Positions 55,563 through 64,000 of a stretch of DNA of 64,000 bases are shown here, piece by piece. Each line of letters begins with the position of its first letter. Position 1 is the stretch's first letter. The DNA comes from Gordonia tangerina (GTDB taxonomy: Bacteria > Actinomycetota > Actinomycetes > Mycobacteriales > Mycobacteriaceae). A program made the translations under genes and the position numbers. Below the pieces are notes generated by a model. The model saw only the letters and a program-made list of their open reading frames with translations. It was not told the DNA's origin and did no database searches. The DNA is taken from assembly GCF_021556435.1 (NCBI RefSeq), contig NZ_JAKGCU010000003.1, forward strand, positions 1 to 64,000. The letters are read 5' to 3'.

Positions 55563-55940
55563 ATGCAGACGATGTTGCTGTATCTGCTGATCATGGCCGT
55601 GGTGGTCGCGGCGGTGTTCGCCGTGGTCTGGTTCGTGTTCGGCCGTGGTGAGGAGGTGCCGCCCATCGACCGCGGTACCACGCTGACTCGGTTGCCGCGT
55701 GCCGGCATCACCGGCGATCACGTTCGCGGCCTGGTCTTTCGGCAGACCCTGCGCGGGTACTCGCCGTCGGAGGTGGACTGGGCGATGGAGAAGCTCGCCC
55801 GTGAACTCGACGAACTGCGCGGCGTCGTGCTCGACCTGCAGGCACGCGAGGAAGCCGACATGCCGAGCGTCAACGGCATTCCGGGCCACTCCGTCGCGGC
55901 CGGCCCAGAGGTCGACGAGCCCCGATCAGACAGGACGTGA
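55563..55940 (+). CDS. DivIVA-domain membrane protein (Rv1209-like)
   Basis: 125 residues, ATG 55563. One N-terminal membrane helix (LLIMAVVVAAVFAVVWFVF), then a short DivIVA-type N-domain: HVRGLVFRQTLRGYSPSEVDWAMEKLARELDELRGVVLDLQ, the part that senses curved membrane in DivIVA, followed by a disordered tail. No coiled-coil extension, so not full DivIVA (Wag31). Likely a cell-pole or septum-linked small protein. Stands between gpgS and the DUF3117 gene. Confidence 0.85.
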   Translation: MQTMLLYLLIMAVVVAAVFAVVWFVFGRGEEVPPIDRGTTLTRLPRAGITGDHVRGLVFRQTLRGYSPSEVDWAMEKLARELDELRGVVLDLQAREEADMPSVNGIPGHSVAAGPEVDEPRSDRT

Positions 55941-56129
55941 TCGACGCGTCGATCATCCGATCGGACCTCCGTGCCGGGCGTCGAATGGGCGTTTTCGGCA
56001 CGTCGCCGCAGAGTGCGCGGGTGATCATCTCGCCACCACGTATCATTGTCCTGGCACCTGTGGCAGTCCGATCGCTGCGCCGGGTGTCGTTCCACACGGT
56101 GTGGCGGATGCTCTGAAAGGAGTTCGAGA

Positions 56130-56297
56130 ATGGCGGCGATGAAGCCACGTACTGGGGATGGCCCCCTCGAAGCGGCCAAGGAGGGACGTGGAATCGTTGT
56201 CCGGATTCCGATCGAGGGCGGCGGGCGCCTGGTGGTCGAACTGAGTGCCGACGAGGCTGCCGCCCTCGGCGAGGAACTGCGCGGGGTCACCGGCTGA
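56130..56297 (+). CDS. DUF3117 small protein (Rv1211-like)
   Basis: 55 residues, ATG 56130 with AAAGGAG upstream. MAAMKPRTGDGPLEAAKEGRGIVVRIPIEGGGRLVVELSADEAAALGEELRGV is the complete DUF3117 family, conserved in actinobacteria and often beside glgC/glgM. Two strands and a helix likely form a small fold. Function unknown. It has a 189-bp upstream gap with no other gene. Confidence 0.92.
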   Translation: MAAMKPRTGDGPLEAAKEGRGIVVRIPIEGGGRLVVELSADEAAALGEELRGVTG

Positions 56298-56344
56298 GTC
56301 GATCAGCTGATCGGCAGGTTCCGCTGCGCGTCGTCGAATCCGCG

Positions 56345-57217
56345 TTGCGGTGCCCGGTCTGTTCCGTCGCACTCGAGGTCGCCGACGACGACCGATCCCT
56401 GATCTGTGTGACGTCACATCGATTCGACATCGCCCGGCAGGGGTATGTCTCGCTTCTCGACGGTCGCTCGACACCGCATCGCTCCGACACCGCTGCCATG
56501 GTCGGCGCGCGACGGCGGGTGCATGAATCCGGGCTCTTCGACCCGGTCTTCCGAGCGGTCGCCGATGCCGCGTGGCCGGTACCCGGAAGCGACCTCGAAT
56601 CGAACCGACCGCCGATGGTGCTCGATGCGGGCGCCGGAACCGGCCACTACCTGGCCGCGACTCTCGCCGGCTCGGACGAGTTGTGGGGCATCGGACTGGA
56701 CCTGTCGAAGTTCTGTGCCCGTGCCATCGCTCGTGGACACCCGCGTGCCGCCGCTGTGGTCGCCGACGTCTGGCGTCCCCTGCCGATCCGCACCGCCTCG
56801 GTGGGTGCGGTGCTGTCGGTGTTCTCCCCCCGCAACATCGACGAGTTCGCCCGGGTGCTGCATCCCGGCGGGGTGTTGGTGGTGGTGACACCCAACGCCG
56901 ATCACCTCGGCGAGATCGTCGGACCGATGGACATGTTGGGCATCGCCGACGACAAGGACCGACGACTGCGCTCGGCACTCGGCGACCGTTTCGAGGTCAT
57001 CGCCGAACACCCGGTGGCGCACCGCCGCGAGCTCGATGCGGCGGGCATAGGCGACCTGGTGAGCATGGGTCCCTCCGCATTCCATCGCACCGCCGACGAG
57101 ATCGCGTCAGCCGCCGCGGCGATGACCGAGATCTCCGGGCCCTGCGGGGTGACGGTGTCGGTCACGGTGACGGTCTGTCGGCCGACGACCGGTGATCACC
57201 GCAGGGTGAGCCGGTAG
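56345..57217 (+). CDS. 23S rRNA guanine-N1-methyltransferase, RlmA-like
   Basis: 290 residues from TTG 56345, the only start in place; no upstream in-frame ATG/GTG was found. N-terminal zinc finger CPVC ... C and H around SHRFDIARQGYVSLLDG, identical in style to RlmA/TlrB. Then SAM-binding VLDAGAGTGHYLAATLAG and VVADVWRPLPIRTASVGAVLSVFSPRNIDEFARVLHPGGVLVVVTP. RlmA enzymes methylate G745 or G748 of 23S rRNA; TlrB relatives give macrolide resistance. Overlaps the convergent glgM by 22 bp. Confidence 0.88.
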   Translation: MRCPVCSVALEVADDDRSLICVTSHRFDIARQGYVSLLDGRSTPHRSDTAAMVGARRRVHESGLFDPVFRAVADAAWPVPGSDLESNRPPMVLDAGAGTGHYLAATLAGSDELWGIGLDLSKFCARAIARGHPRAAAVVADVWRPLPIRTASVGAVLSVFSPRNIDEFARVLHPGGVLVVVTPNADHLGEIVGPMDMLGIADDKDRRLRSALGDRFEVIAEHPVAHRRELDAAGIGDLVSMGPSAFHRTADEIASAAAAMTEISGPCGVTVSVTVTVCRPTTGDHRRVSR

Positions 57218-58362
57218 ACCTCGAGCGTCTGCTCGGCGATCGATGCCCACGAGAACTCGGCCTGCGCACGTTCGCGGCCGGCGGTGCCCATCGCCTCGGC
57301 TTCGGCCGAATCGGAGACGACGGCGTTGACCGCCTCGGCCAGGCCCATCTCGAACGCGCGGGGATCGACCGGGTCGTAGGGCACCAGGCGCCCGCTGACG
57401 CCGTCGCGCACCACCTCCGGGATTCCGCCGACGGCAGAGGCCACCACGGCGGTCCCGCACGCCATCGCCTCGAGATTCACGATGCCGAGCGGTTCATAGA
57501 TCGACGGACACAGAAAAACGTGTGCGGCGGTGAGGATCTCGCGAATTCGCGGCTGAGGCAGCATGTCGCGCACCCAGAAGACGCCGTCGCGGGACGTGGC
57601 CAGTTCGGCCACCGCCGCTTCGATCTCCGCGCCGATCTCCGGGGTGTCGGGAGCGCCTGCGCACAACACCAACTGGATGTCGGGATGGAACTGGTGGGCC
57701 GCTGCCACGAGATGTGCCACGCCCTTCTGACGGGTGATCCGCCCGACGAAGGCGACGATGGGACGGCTCGGGTCCACCCCGAGTCCGGTGAGCGCCGATT
57801 CCGGTCCGAACGGATCGTCCACCGGGAACCAGCTCGTGGTGTCGATACCGTTGCGCACCACGTGAACCCGTTCGGGGTCGAGCCGAGGGTAGGTGTTGCA
57901 CACGTCGGTGCGCATCCCCGAGCTGACCGCGATCACCGCGTCGGCGTACTCGACCGCATTGCGTTCGGCCCAACTCGAGACGCGATAGCCGCCACCGAGT
58001 TGTTCGGCCTTCCATGGACGCATCGGCTCCAGTGAGTGCGCGGTGAGCACATGCGGAACCCCATGCAGCGCAGCCGAGAGGTGGCCCGCCAGGCCCGTGT
58101 ACCAGGTGTGCGAATGCACCAGGTCGGCGCCATGCGCCCCGATCGCCATCCGCAGGTCCGTGGACAGCGTGGTAATCGCCGCGTTGGCCCCGGCCAGACC
58201 CGGATCGGGCTGATAGACCTGCGCGGTTTCCCGGTCGGCGCCCATACAGTGCACATCCACCGTGGTGAGTGCGCGCAGATGTCTGACGAGCTCTGTGACG
58301 TGTACGCCGGCGCCGCCGTACACCTCGGGTGGATACTCCCGGGTCATCATCGCCACCCTCAT
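57196..58362 (-). CDS. glgM: GT4 glycosyltransferase GlgM/GlgA-like (maltose-1-phosphate synthase)
   Basis: 388 residues, ATG 58362. MTREYPPEVYGGAGVHVTELVRHLR (donor-site loop), TAHSLEPMRPWKAEQLGGGY, VVRNGIDTTSWFPVDDP, VAFVGRITRQKGVAHLV and EPLGIVNLEAMACGTAVVASAVGGIPEVV (E-x7-E donor motif). In Mycobacteriales GlgM (Rv1212c) makes maltose-1-phosphate from ADP-glucose for alpha-glucan and capsular glucan. Divergent from glgC across 113 bp, as in Rv1212c-Rv1213. Confidence 0.92.
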   Translation of the reverse strand: MRVAMMTREYPPEVYGGAGVHVTELVRHLRALTTVDVHCMGADRETAQVYQPDPGLAGANAAITTLSTDLRMAIGAHGADLVHSHTWYTGLAGHLSAALHGVPHVLTAHSLEPMRPWKAEQLGGGYRVSSWAERNAVEYADAVIAVSSGMRTDVCNTYPRLDPERVHVVRNGIDTTSWFPVDDPFGPESALTGLGVDPSRPIVAFVGRITRQKGVAHLVAAAHQFHPDIQLVLCAGAPDTPEIGAEIEAAVAELATSRDGVFWVRDMLPQPRIREILTAAHVFLCPSIYEPLGIVNLEAMACGTAVVASAVGGIPEVVRDGVSGRLVPYDPVDPRAFEMGLAEAVNAVVSDSAEAEAMGTAGRERAQAEFSWASIAEQTLEVYRLTLR

Positions 58363-58475
58363 GCGCACGACGCTAACCGGATCATCGCCGGCTCGCCATC
58401 GGTGTGGCGAAACTCGGCTTCGGGAGAGGGCCATTCGCCTAGCCGCGACGTTCGATGCCCGTTAAGTTGGAGCAT

Positions 58476-59690
58476 GTGAGATCACAGCCGCACGTGCTCG
58501 GAATCGTTCTCGCAGGCGGCGAGGGGAAGCGCCTGTACCCCTTGACGATGGATCGCGCCAAACCGGCGGTTCCGTTCGGCGGCTCGTACCGGCTGATCGA
58601 CTTCGTGCTCTCCAATCTGGTCAACGCCGGCTATGAACGGATCTGTGTTCTCACGCAGTACAAGTCGCATTCACTTGACCGTCACATCTCGCAGACCTGG
58701 TTCTCCTCGGGCTTCCACGGTGAGTACATCACCCCGGTGCCCGCGCAGCAGCGGCTCGGGCCACGCTGGTATACCGGCAGCGCCGACGCGATCTTCCAGT
58801 CGATGAATCTCATCAGCGACGAACGGCCCGAGTACATCGTCGTCTTCGGCGCCGACCACGTGTACCGGATGGATCCCTCGCAGATGGTCGAGGCCCACAT
58901 CGATTCCGGTGCCGATGTCACCGTCGCCGGCATCCGGGTGCCCCGCGCGGAGGCGACCGCATTCGGCTGCATCGACTCCGATTCGACGGGACGGATCACC
59001 CGATTCCTGGAAAAGCCTGCCGAGCCGCCGGGCACCCCCGACGATCCCGAGGTCACCTTCGCGTCGATGGGCAACTACGTGTTCACCACCGATGCGCTGG
59101 TGGACGCGATCCGCGCCGACGCCGCCGACTCGGATTCCGACCACGACATGGGCGGCGACATAATCCCCGCCTTCGTCCGCCGGGATCGCGCCTATGTCTA
59201 CGACTTCAAGGACAACGAGGTACCCGGGGAGACAGAGCGGGACAAGGGCTACTGGCGAGACGTCGGTACGCTAGACGCCTTCTACGACGCACACATGGAT
59301 CTCGTGTCCGTACACCCGGTCTTCAACCTCTACAACCAGCGGTGGCCGATCCGTGGCGAGACCGTCAACCTGCCGCCCGCCAAGTTCGTCCAGGGGGGAA
59401 CGGCCCAGGATTCGGTCGTTGGTGCGGGTTGCATCGTGTCGGCCGGCACCGTCAGCGACTCGGTGCTGTCGGCGAACGTGGTGATCGAAGACGGCGCGAT
59501 CGTCGAGGGCAGTGTGCTGATGCCCGGTGTGCGGATCGGTAAGGGAGCGGTCGTGCGCCACGCGATCCTCGACAAGAACGTGACGGTCGGCGAAGGCGTA
59601 GCGCTCGGCGTCGATTCCGAGTCCGACCGAGAGCGGTTCTCGGTGAGCAGCGGTGGTGTCGTAACCGTGGGCAAGGGCTTCCGCGTCTGA
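58476..59690 (+). CDS. glgC: Glucose-1-phosphate adenylyltransferase GlgC
   Basis: 404 residues from GTG 58476 ([23 protein letters not shown]); an in-frame ATG 58455 adds 7 residues. Pyrophosphorylase signature [28 protein letters not shown]-region [28 protein letters not shown], and C-terminal beta-helix ([30 protein letters not shown]). Makes ADP-glucose, donor for GlgM and others; usually allosteric. Divergent from glgM, matching Rv1213. Confidence 0.95.
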   Translation: MRSQPHVLGIVLAGGEGKRLYPLTMDRAKPAVPFGGSYRLIDFVLSNLVNAGYERICVLTQYKSHSLDRHISQTWFSSGFHGEYITPVPAQQRLGPRWYTGSADAIFQSMNLISDERPEYIVVFGADHVYRMDPSQMVEAHIDSGADVTVAGIRVPRAEATAFGCIDSDSTGRITRFLEKPAEPPGTPDDPEVTFASMGNYVFTTDALVDAIRADAADSDSDHDMGGDIIPAFVRRDRAYVYDFKDNEVPGETERDKGYWRDVGTLDAFYDAHMDLVSVHPVFNLYNQRWPIRGETVNLPPAKFVQGGTAQDSVVGAGCIVSAGTVSDSVLSANVVIEDGAIVEGSVLMPGVRIGKGAVVRHAILDKNVTVGEGVALGVDSESDRERFSVSSGGVVTVGKGFRV

Positions 59691-59744
59691 CGCAGCACGC
59701 GGGAGTTCACCGACGCATCGCCACCGTTACCGCTGCCGTCGGCG

Positions 59745-60314
59745 TCACCGCATCGCGGCGAGGCCCCGGTCGATGAGGATCGGGACGTCGACGGTGTCCG
59801 TGTCCGCGGGGAGGGCATCGATCGGCCACCATGCCAGGTCGACCGACTCGTCGCTGCGGATAACCGGTGGCGGATCTCCGTCGGAGGTCGGTTCGGTGAT
59901 GGCGGCGTAGCGCACGTCGAGGTGGCGTGTGGCTACGCCGAGCGAGCAGGTGATCGGATGGGTATGCAGATGGACCGGCATCGGCGAGAGTCGCAGGGTG
60001 GCGATACCGGATTCCTCGATAGCCTCCCGACGCGCGGCATCGGCGATCGTCGTGTCGTCCGGCTCACAGTGCCCGCCGAGCTGAATCCACTTACCCACGC
60101 GCGGGTGCAGGGTCAGTAACACATGGCGCAGGGACGCGTCGAACACGATCGCCGACGCGGTGATGTGGCCGGGTTCGCTGGCACGCAGGCACCCGTCGGG
60201 GGCTGCGGCCAGGAATGCGAGATACGTGTGGCGCAGGGAGTCCTGTTCGGCATCGGGGGCGGCCCACGAGCGTAGGGCCTGCTCGGTCGAGGCCTTCAAC
60301 GACGGTGCGCTCAT
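59745..60314 (-). CDS. Nudix hydrolase downstream of fbiB
   Basis: 189 residues, ATG 60314 overlapping the fbiB stop as ATGA. Nudix box [25 protein letters not shown], preceded by [30 protein letters not shown] similar gene often follows fbiB in Gordonia/Rhodococcus-type genomes, from memory. Coupling to fbiAB suggests it may handle an F420-pathway phosphate or nucleotide intermediate or just be housekeeping. Substrate unknown. Confidence 0.88.
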   Translation of the reverse strand: MSAPSLKASTEQALRSWAAPDAEQDSLRHTYLAFLAAAPDGCLRASEPGHITASAIVFDASLRHVLLTLHPRVGKWIQLGGHCEPDDTTIADAARREAIEESGIATLRLSPMPVHLHTHPITCSLGVATRHLDVRYAAITEPTSDGDPPPVIRSDESVDLAWWPIDALPADTDTVDVPILIDRGLAAMR

Positions 60315-61669
60315 CGCTCGATCACCAGTCCCGTGGTGTCGGCCGGTGCGCGGGTCGGGCTCTCGGTCGCGGGCCGCCCGACGGCGACGGCGCCCAACGG
60401 CTCCCACCCGTCGTCGAGGTCGAGAGCCCGGCGCACCACTTCGGGGGCGAAGATCGTCGACCCGATCCAGCAGCTACCGATCCCGCGCACCGACAGCGCG
60501 ACCAGTAACGCGTTCACCGCGCCGCCGGCTGCGACGGTGAACATCGTGTGTTCGGCAGCGTTGCGTCGCGCATCCCGATACTCGTGAGCCCCGTCGGGAA
60601 CCAGGAACGGTATCACCAGTTCCGGTGCGTCGTACAGGATCTGACCGCGGCCCAGACGTTTGGCCACCGACTCCGGTGACTTCGCGTCGCTCTCGAGATC
60701 GATACGCCAGGCCTGTCTCATCTCGTCGAGCAGGTGTGCACGGCGGTCGCCGGACCGCACCCACACGAAGCGGACGGGATGGGTGTGGTGCGGGGCCGGG
60801 GCGGTCAGCGCATCCGCGAACGCGGCGTGCATGATCTCGCTCTCGACGGGTTCGGGCGCAAAGGAACGCACCGATCGGCGGGTCAGCAGTGCCTCGCGCC
60901 GTCCGAGTTCGATGGCCTCGGCGGTGCCGAGTCGGAACAGGTCCTCTTCGGCGGGGCGGACCAGGTCGGCCGCCCGCGAACCGTCGTCGACAGGATGCAG
61001 GCCACGGATGACGGCGATGGGCATCCCGCCGAGTTTGCCCTTGACGAGATCGGCGGCGGCGGCGATCTCGTCGGCAACGGCGATGTCGGTCACGATCAGC
61101 GGATTGCCGTGCGCATCGACCGACCCGTCATAAGGGTGAGAGACGGCGACCCCTGCCGACCCGATCGCGACATCGGTCTGGCCGTTGCGCCACGCCCGAC
61201 CCATGGTGTCGGTGACCACCACCGCCACGTCGAGATCGGCCAGCTCGTGGATGCGCCGTCGTAGTCCGGCCGCGCTGAGGTCCGGGTCGACGGGCAGCAG
61301 CGCGAGCTGATCGGTCGCGACATTCGAACCGTCGACGCCGGCGGCGGCCTGGACGAGACCGTTGCGGTTCTCCGTGATCAGCGTGCGGTTCTTGCGAGCC
61401 AGCACGCGAACCGATTCGGCGTCGATGAGTCGTCGGCGCAGAGCGTCTCGCTCGTCGGGGTCGGTCGGCGCATCGACCATGCGTCCCTCGACCTTGGAGA
61501 AGATCTTGCTGGTCGCCACGATCACGTCGCCGTCGGCGAGCCAGGGCGCCGCTGTGAGCAATTCGGCGGCGACGTCCATGCCCGGCCCGAACTCGCCGAG
61601 GCCGGTGACCGGCCGGATCTCGAGTCCGCCGCTCGCGCCGTGGTCGGGTCGACCGGTGCCGGCGGTCAT
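60311..61669 (-). CDS. fbiB: Coenzyme F420 synthesis protein FbiB (gamma-glutamyl ligase + nitroreductase domain)
   Basis: 452 residues, ATG 61669 overlapping fbiA stop. N-terminal CofE domain (residues 1-~245): [62 protein letters not shown]-terminal FMN-binding nitroreductase-like domain (~260-452): [41 protein letters not shown]. Adds glutamates to F420-0; in mycobacteria the C-domain reduces dehydro-F420-0. Fused architecture is typical of actinobacteria. Matches Rv3262. Confidence 0.95.
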   Translation of the reverse strand: MTAGTGRPDHGASGGLEIRPVTGLGEFGPGMDVAAELLTAAPWLADGDVIVATSKIFSKVEGRMVDAPTDPDERDALRRRLIDAESVRVLARKNRTLITENRNGLVQAAAGVDGSNVATDQLALLPVDPDLSAAGLRRRIHELADLDVAVVVTDTMGRAWRNGQTDVAIGSAGVAVSHPYDGSVDAHGNPLIVTDIAVADEIAAAADLVKGKLGGMPIAVIRGLHPVDDGSRAADLVRPAEEDLFRLGTAEAIELGRREALLTRRSVRSFAPEPVESEIMHAAFADALTAPAPHHTHPVRFVWVRSGDRRAHLLDEMRQAWRIDLESDAKSPESVAKRLGRGQILYDAPELVIPFLVPDGAHEYRDARRNAAEHTMFTVAAGGAVNALLVALSVRGIGSCWIGSTIFAPEVVRRALDLDDGWEPLGAVAVGRPATESPTRAPADTTGLVIER

Positions 61670-62763
61670 GCGGGTCCGCCAACGGAGCCGTCGTCGAGGT
61701 CGGGAGTGCCGACTCCGACGAGTGCGCACGCATCGCGCACCATCTGCGCGGTGGCGGCGGGATCGGTCATCAGCAGGGGAGCCGAGCCGATGGTGATCCC
61801 GTCGACGGCGGCCCGGTCGCCCTCGGCCACCAGCCAGCCGTCCAGGATTCCGTTGCCGCTGCGAGCGCCGTAGTGGGCCGCGATCGCCTCCGCCGAGGTC
61901 TCCACGCCGATCACCGACAGACATTCGTCGGCCATCCCACGCAGGGGCCGGTTGTCGATGACCGGCGAGATCCCGACCACCGGTGCGGGCGTGGTCCGGA
62001 GCGCACTTCGGATGCCGGGCACACTCACGATGGCGCCGATGCTGACCACCGGGTTGCTGGGCGCGAGCAACACGACGTCGGCGTCGGCGATCGCCTCGGC
62101 CACTCCCGGCGCGGCTCGGGTGTCGTCGGAGCCCACCTGCGCGAACCCGAAGGTGGGTATGCGGGCGCGGTGGCGCACCCACCATTCCTGGAAATGAATG
62201 GCCACGCGCTCACCTTCGTCACCGTCGGGTTTGGCCACCACCACATGGGTCTCATGTCGGTCGTCGGTGGCCGGCAGCAAGCGCACCCCGGGCTGCCAAC
62301 GCCGGCACAGGGCTGCGGTCACGTCGGACAGTCGATAGCCCGCGTCCAGCATCTGCGTGCGGATCAGGTGTGTGGCGAGATCGCGGTCACCCAGACCGAA
62401 CCAGTCGGGGTCGGCGCCGTAGGCGGCCAGCTCTTCCTTGGCGTGCCACGTCTCGTCGACCCGGCCCCAACCGCGGGCGGTGTCGATTCCGCCGCCGAGG
62501 GTGTACATGCACGTGTCGAGGTCAGGGCAGATACGCACCCCGTGCATCCAGGCATCGTCGCCGACGTTGACGACTGCGGTCACCGAATGCGTACCGGCGC
62601 CGGCGCCGGGATGTGGCGGGCTACCGATGACGTCGCCGTCTGCCGTGTCCCGGTGCGAGGGCTGCTCGGCCGGATCAGGAAAGGGGGTGGGCCCGAATAC
62701 CTCCCGCACGCCGGAGAGAAACCGCGCGCCACCGACACCGCCCACGAGGACCGTCACTTTCAC
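61666..62763 (-). CDS. fbiA: Coenzyme F420 2-phospholactate-type transferase FbiA (CofD)
   Basis: 365 residues from GTG 62763 ([15 protein letters not shown]); GTG 62772 is also in frame. CofD motifs: [95 protein letters not shown]. Joins FO with a phosphoenolpyruvate/lactate-derived guanylated substrate to give (dehydro-)F420-0. A longer loop with Pro/His/Gly (residues ~27-58) follows the first helix, absent in M. tuberculosis FbiA. Divergent from whiB2, as in Rv3260c-Rv3261. Confidence 0.95.
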   Translation of the reverse strand: MKVTVLVGGVGGARFLSGVREVFGPTPFPDPAEQPSHRDTADGDVIGSPPHPGAGAGTHSVTAVVNVGDDAWMHGVRICPDLDTCMYTLGGGIDTARGWGRVDETWHAKEELAAYGADPDWFGLGDRDLATHLIRTQMLDAGYRLSDVTAALCRRWQPGVRLLPATDDRHETHVVVAKPDGDEGERVAIHFQEWWVRHRARIPTFGFAQVGSDDTRAAPGVAEAIADADVVLLAPSNPVVSIGAIVSVPGIRSALRTTPAPVVGISPVIDNRPLRGMADECLSVIGVETSAEAIAAHYGARSGNGILDGWLVAEGDRAAVDGITIGSAPLLMTDPAATAQMVRDACALVGVGTPDLDDGSVGGPA

Positions 62764-63290
62764 CTCGTTCACTCTAGGCCATGTCTCCCAACGCCCTTGG
62801 CGGGCGTTGGCGGCTGTCACATGACTGACGCGTCGTCGGCGATGCATCGCGAACGCGCTGCGAGGACGCGAAGTCCGAGGTCACCGTCGGTACGCCGATG
62901 ACGTGGCGACCGGGTGGCATTGGGTTCGCTACCATGGGTGGCACTCTGGGGGGAGGGGATCGGCGATCTGTGAGATTGCAGATCCCCACCGACCCGGTCC
63001 GTGTCGGACCGAGAGATCCCGAAGACTGGTGGTATGAAGGAATCTTTCGGTTTAACTTGACCGCGGTGGCCTCGGCCGTGTGTAATCACATCAGTGTCAT
63101 TCCGGGTTTCGAGATCGAGAATCGATGGAGCGCAAGGCTTTCGCTCATATGTTCGAAGAGCCCGGTGGGGGTTGGCCCCGGACACGCGGTGAGATCGACG
63201 GTGTGGGCAGATGCGGCGGAGCGGCAGGGTGGCCGGCCGCATCCGGCGGTAACTGGAACTGACAGACTCTCGAGCTAGGAGGCGCCGACG
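62764..63290. other. Long fbiA-whiB2 intergenic region
   Basis: 527 bp without a supported gene. It lies between divergent fbiA and whiB2. Open frames here lack ribosome-binding sites and protein-like composition. The half near whiB2 carries a candidate promoter and a roughly 200-nt leader, common for whiB genes, which are often controlled at several levels. A WhiB ribosome-binding site, AGGAGG, is at 63277-63282. Confidence 0.6.
63057..63086 (+). promoter_or_regulatory. Candidate whiB2 promoter
   Basis: TTGACC (63057-63062), 18-bp spacer, TGTAAT (63081-63086): a sigma-70-like pair in an otherwise GC-rich region, predicting a start near 63093 and a 5' leader of about 200 nt. By-eye motif only. 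Confidence 0.4.
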
Positions 63291-63770
63291 ATGGCTTTCG
63301 AAAACCCGATCGGCAATCCCCTTGAACCACGCAATATTTCCGATCAACACAGCCCTGCCGCACCGATCGATCGGGCGGAAGAGCTCGCCGGTGCCGAGGT
63401 GGGCGTCAATCCCATTGGAATGCCCGGCGATTCATTCATGTCGCCGATCATCGGTGTGGATTCCGCTGAGCCGGTAGAGAATTCGCCGTGGCCTCAGCGT
63501 CGCCACCTCTCCTTGGTGCCCAACGATTTCGATGATCTCTTCGACGCGGTCGAGGAACAGTGGCAGGACCGCGCGCTCTGTGCGCAGACCGATCCGGAGG
63601 CGTTCTTCCCGGAGAAGGGCGGGTCCACCCGCGAGGCCAAGCGCATCTGCCAGGGCTGCGAGGTCAAGTCGGAATGCCTCGAGTACGCGTTACACAACGA
63701 CGAGCGGTTCGGCATCTGGGGCGGTCTCTCCGAGCGTGAGCGCCGCCGCCTCAAGCGCGGCATCATCTGA
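63291..63770 (+). CDS. whiB2: WhiB-family redox-sensing regulator WhiB2
   Basis: 159 residues, ATG 63291. Iron-sulfur cysteines at 97, 120, 123 and 129 (C-x22-C-x2-C-x5-C) and the GIWGG turn at 141-145 followed by ERERRRLKRG. N-terminal 80 residues are acidic and disordered, which is long for the family and typical of WhiB2/WhmD. WhiB2 is linked to septation and cell division in mycobacteria; it binds [4Fe-4S] and usually works with the primary sigma factor. Same neighbours as Rv3260c. Confidence 0.95.
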   Translation: MAFENPIGNPLEPRNISDQHSPAAPIDRAEELAGAEVGVNPIGMPGDSFMSPIIGVDSAEPVENSPWPQRRHLSLVPNDFDDLFDAVEEQWQDRALCAQTDPEAFFPEKGGSTREAKRICQGCEVKSECLEYALHNDERFGIWGGLSERERRRLKRGII

Positions 63771-63779
63771 GGGTCCGCC

Positions 63780-63796
63780 GGTCCGCTCAGCGGGCC
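63780..63796. terminator. Short hairpin between whiB2 and the metallopeptidase-like gene
   Basis: GGTCCGC-TCA-GCGGGCC, a 7-bp stem with one G-T pair, 10 bases past the whiB2 stop, between convergent genes. Tentative. Confidence 0.45.
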
Positions 63797-63859
63797 GAAC
63801 AGTAGGGCGGTCACAGCTCCTGCGGTGTCACCGAGTGCTGTTCACCGTCACGGCGCCGA

Positions 63860-64000
63860 TCACTCCGGCCCGCGGTCGACAGTGTCCTCATCGACGCCGA
63901 GGTGGGTCGCCACCTGCTGCACCAGGACTTCGTGGACGAGTTCCAGCAGATCGGCGCCACGCTTGGCGCGGATCTCCAGTGGTCGCCGAAACAATATGAT
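63860..64000 (-). CDS. Metallopeptidase-family protein (Rv3259-like), C-terminal part only
   Basis: The last 46 residues are in the window: IILFRRPLEIRAKRGADLLELVHEVLVQQVATHLGVDEDTVDRGPE, start beyond base 64000. It fits the small actinobacterial metallopeptidase family (zincin-like) that follows whiB2 in mycobacteria: L-x-R-R-P-L-E and D-L-V-x-E-V-L-V. The position of the family's HExxH zinc site reads QQVATH, with both His and Glu changed, so zinc binding there is unlikely. The rest of the protein is not visible. Confidence 0.75.
   Translation of the reverse strand: MILFRRPLEIRAKRGADLLELVHEVLVQQVATHLGVDEDTVDRGPE

Noticed and set aside
54120-55889. Long minus-strand frame of about 590 codons opposite folP2 and gpgS
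   Set aside because: Shadow of two certain genes; no recognisable protein features.
62898-63278. Possible 126-codon gene upstream of whiB2
   Set aside because: No ribosome-binding site, no protein-like pattern, and it covers the candidate whiB2 promoter and leader.

Overview
The window is high-GC actinobacterial DNA. The best match is the order Mycobacteriales, most like Gordonia or a near relative. Evidence: two blocks keep the gene order known from Mycobacterium tuberculosis. The first (about 34.9-59.7 kb) runs typA-lpqW-mshB-membrane protein-F420 genes-fdxC-dapC, then dapD/dapE, LOG proteins, fadD6-folP2-gpgS, a DivIVA-like protein, a DUF3117 protein, and glgM/glgC. The second (about 60.3-64 kb) holds fbiB-fbiA, whiB2 and a metallopeptidase-family gene, matching Rv3262-Rv3259. 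Mycothiol (mshB), LpqW, FbiA/B and WhiB2 all point to this order. The species is not determined.

Layout. 0-3.2 kb is a damaged region. An IS607-type element, with a frameshifted serine recombinase and a TnpB running off the left edge, sits inside an ABC-2 permease. The partner ATPase has lost its N-terminus at a junction with the C-terminal stub of a LuxR-type regulator. 3.2-9.9 kb holds a thioesterase, a CPA2 antiporter, a resuscitation-promoting factor, an HhH protein, and a cytochrome P450 divergent from a TetR regulator with a clear double operator. 9.9-16.2 kb is lipid catabolism: two acyl-CoA dehydrogenases, an AI-2E-type permease and a fused thiolase-like/crotonase protein. 16.8-20.6 kb is an ECF sigma factor divergent from an operon of Asp23-like and small membrane proteins. 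20.7-29.8 kb holds a WS/DGAT-like acyltransferase, a decapeptide-repeat protein, another HhH protein, a sugar porter, a YhhN protein, a lipase-like protein without a visible triad, and two related secreted proteins. 30-34.5 kb is a thiamine-type ABC importer with a Nudix protein. From 34.6 kb the conserved Mycobacteriales blocks begin.

How genes work together. fbiA and fbiB carry out late steps of coenzyme F420 synthesis and cofG supplies half of the FO synthase. The CofH-like gene two positions upstream of cofG has lost the radical-SAM cluster motif and is translationally coupled to a Baeyer-Villiger-type flavoprotein and then to cofG. dapC, dapD and dapE are lysine/diaminopimelate genes. 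gpgS, glgM and glgC feed methylglucose lipopolysaccharide and alpha-glucan synthesis. lpqW and mshB belong to lipoarabinomannan and mycothiol metabolism.

The most unusual content is (i) the cluster-less CofH homologue in an F420 operon, (ii) a 14-copy decapeptide repeat protein, (iii) several intact genes whose family catalytic residues are missing (lipase-like, metallopeptidase-like, thiolase-like), and (iv) the deletion and insertion scars at the left end. No tRNA, rRNA, CRISPR array or prophage was recognised.
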